The notes beneath the pieces were generated by a model. That model saw only the letters and a program-made list of their open reading frames with translations. It was not told the origin of the DNA and did no database searches. Below, piece after piece: positions 50,802 to 50,924 of a stretch of DNA of 50,924 nt. Both the position numbers and the translations under genes were made by a program. Source of the stretch: a virus; IMG/VR virus record IMGVR_UViG_3300036790_000288, positions 1-50,924 of that record. One strand, written 5' to 3'. Each line of letters starts with the position of its first letter. Positions within the stretch are counted from its first letter, which is position 1.

Positions 50802-50924
50802 AGCAATACCGCATCCTCTACCGCTGGCAGGAGCGTGAGTACGCAACCACCATGCCGGGCCGCAGTGCCCACCAAGCCAAACTGATGGCAGATGTGACGA
50901 TCATGCCAGGCGCCAAAGTCTTTG
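50706..50924. repeat. Right copy of the 219-bp terminal repeat
   Basis: Same as 1-219 with one mismatch at 50833. Joining the ends at this overlap restores both broken genes. Confidence 0.95.
50798..50924 (+). CDS. 5' part of the 48-residue protein gene (partial)
   Basis: Same gene as 93-239, cut by the window end after 42 codons. The only difference is a synonymous Glu codon. ATG at 50798 overlaps the previous TGA. Confidence 0.65.
   Translation, partial: MKQYRILYRWQEREYATTMPGRSAHQAKLMADVTIMPGAKVF

Noticed and set aside
1-50924. CRISPR array, transposase or insertion sequence
   Set aside because: I found no regularly spaced repeats with spacers and no transposase-like protein; the scattered palindromes are not evenly spaced and carry no spacers.

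Overview
The window is one complete or nearly complete temperate bacteriophage genome. Bases 1-219 recur at 50706-50924 with a single synonymous mismatch (position 128 A, 50833 G). The sequence is therefore a circle or terminally redundant molecule opened inside a gene, with about 50.7 kb of unique sequence. It is moderately GC-rich and densely packed, with most neighbours overlapping by ATGA, GTGA or TAATG. Lysogeny is indicated by a tyrosine integrase followed by a 49-bp copy of the 3' half of a tRNA with a CAT anticodon. Its three G-C anticodon-stem pairs and acceptor end look like initiator tRNA-fMet, so this is the probable attP. Large and small terminase, portal, scaffold and capsid genes occur with two internal virion proteins and no tape measure, sheath or tube gene, so the particle is probably short-tailed (podovirus-like). 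The host is not shown directly. Sec-type leader peptides, cysteine-paired exported proteins and a fibronectin-like domain suggest a diderm soil bacterium, possibly Acidobacteriota; this is a low-confidence inference.

Layout. (i) 50.6 kb through the junction to 1.6 kb, plus strand: small proteins, a superinfection-immunity-like membrane protein and a TPR protein. (ii) 1.6-2.8 kb, minus: a small HTH regulator, a zinc-finger protein and an unrecognised protein. (iii) 2.8-13 kb, plus: early genes including ERF annealing protein, YqaJ exonuclease, KTSC protein with an SSB-like tail, SF2 helicase, HNH nucleases, primase zinc domain, beta-class DNA methyltransferase, VRR-NUC nuclease and many small zinc-binding proteins. 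(iv) 13.1-15.3 kb, plus: integrase, attP and tiny membrane proteins. (v) 15.3-17.2 kb: a divergent regulatory locus (AT-hook protein and ribbon-helix-helix protein). (vi) 17.2-46.8 kb, minus: virion and lysis genes, read from terminase at the right to internal virion proteins and a Cas4/AddB-like nuclease at the left. (vii) 46.8-50.6 kb: a predicted free-standing small RNA, an exported plus-strand protein, a minus-strand operon of small proteins and an HTH regulator.

The most interesting signal is regulatory. An 11-bp palindrome, GACAG(C/G)CTGTC, occurs 11 times exactly (about 0.02 expected by chance in uniform sequence). Two copies sit in the spacer of a sigma70-like promoter, one covers a -35/spacer region, and three lie upstream of regulator or small-gene starts. 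This looks like a genome-wide operator network. A second palindrome, GTGCG-N4-CGCAC, occurs five times, three of them 4-20 nt upstream of minus-strand start codons. Other notable points are a predicted ~124-nt phage small RNA, two tail-region enzymes with Sec signal peptides and even cysteine counts, an SSB-like C-terminal tip on a KTSC protein, and several apparently leaderless genes.
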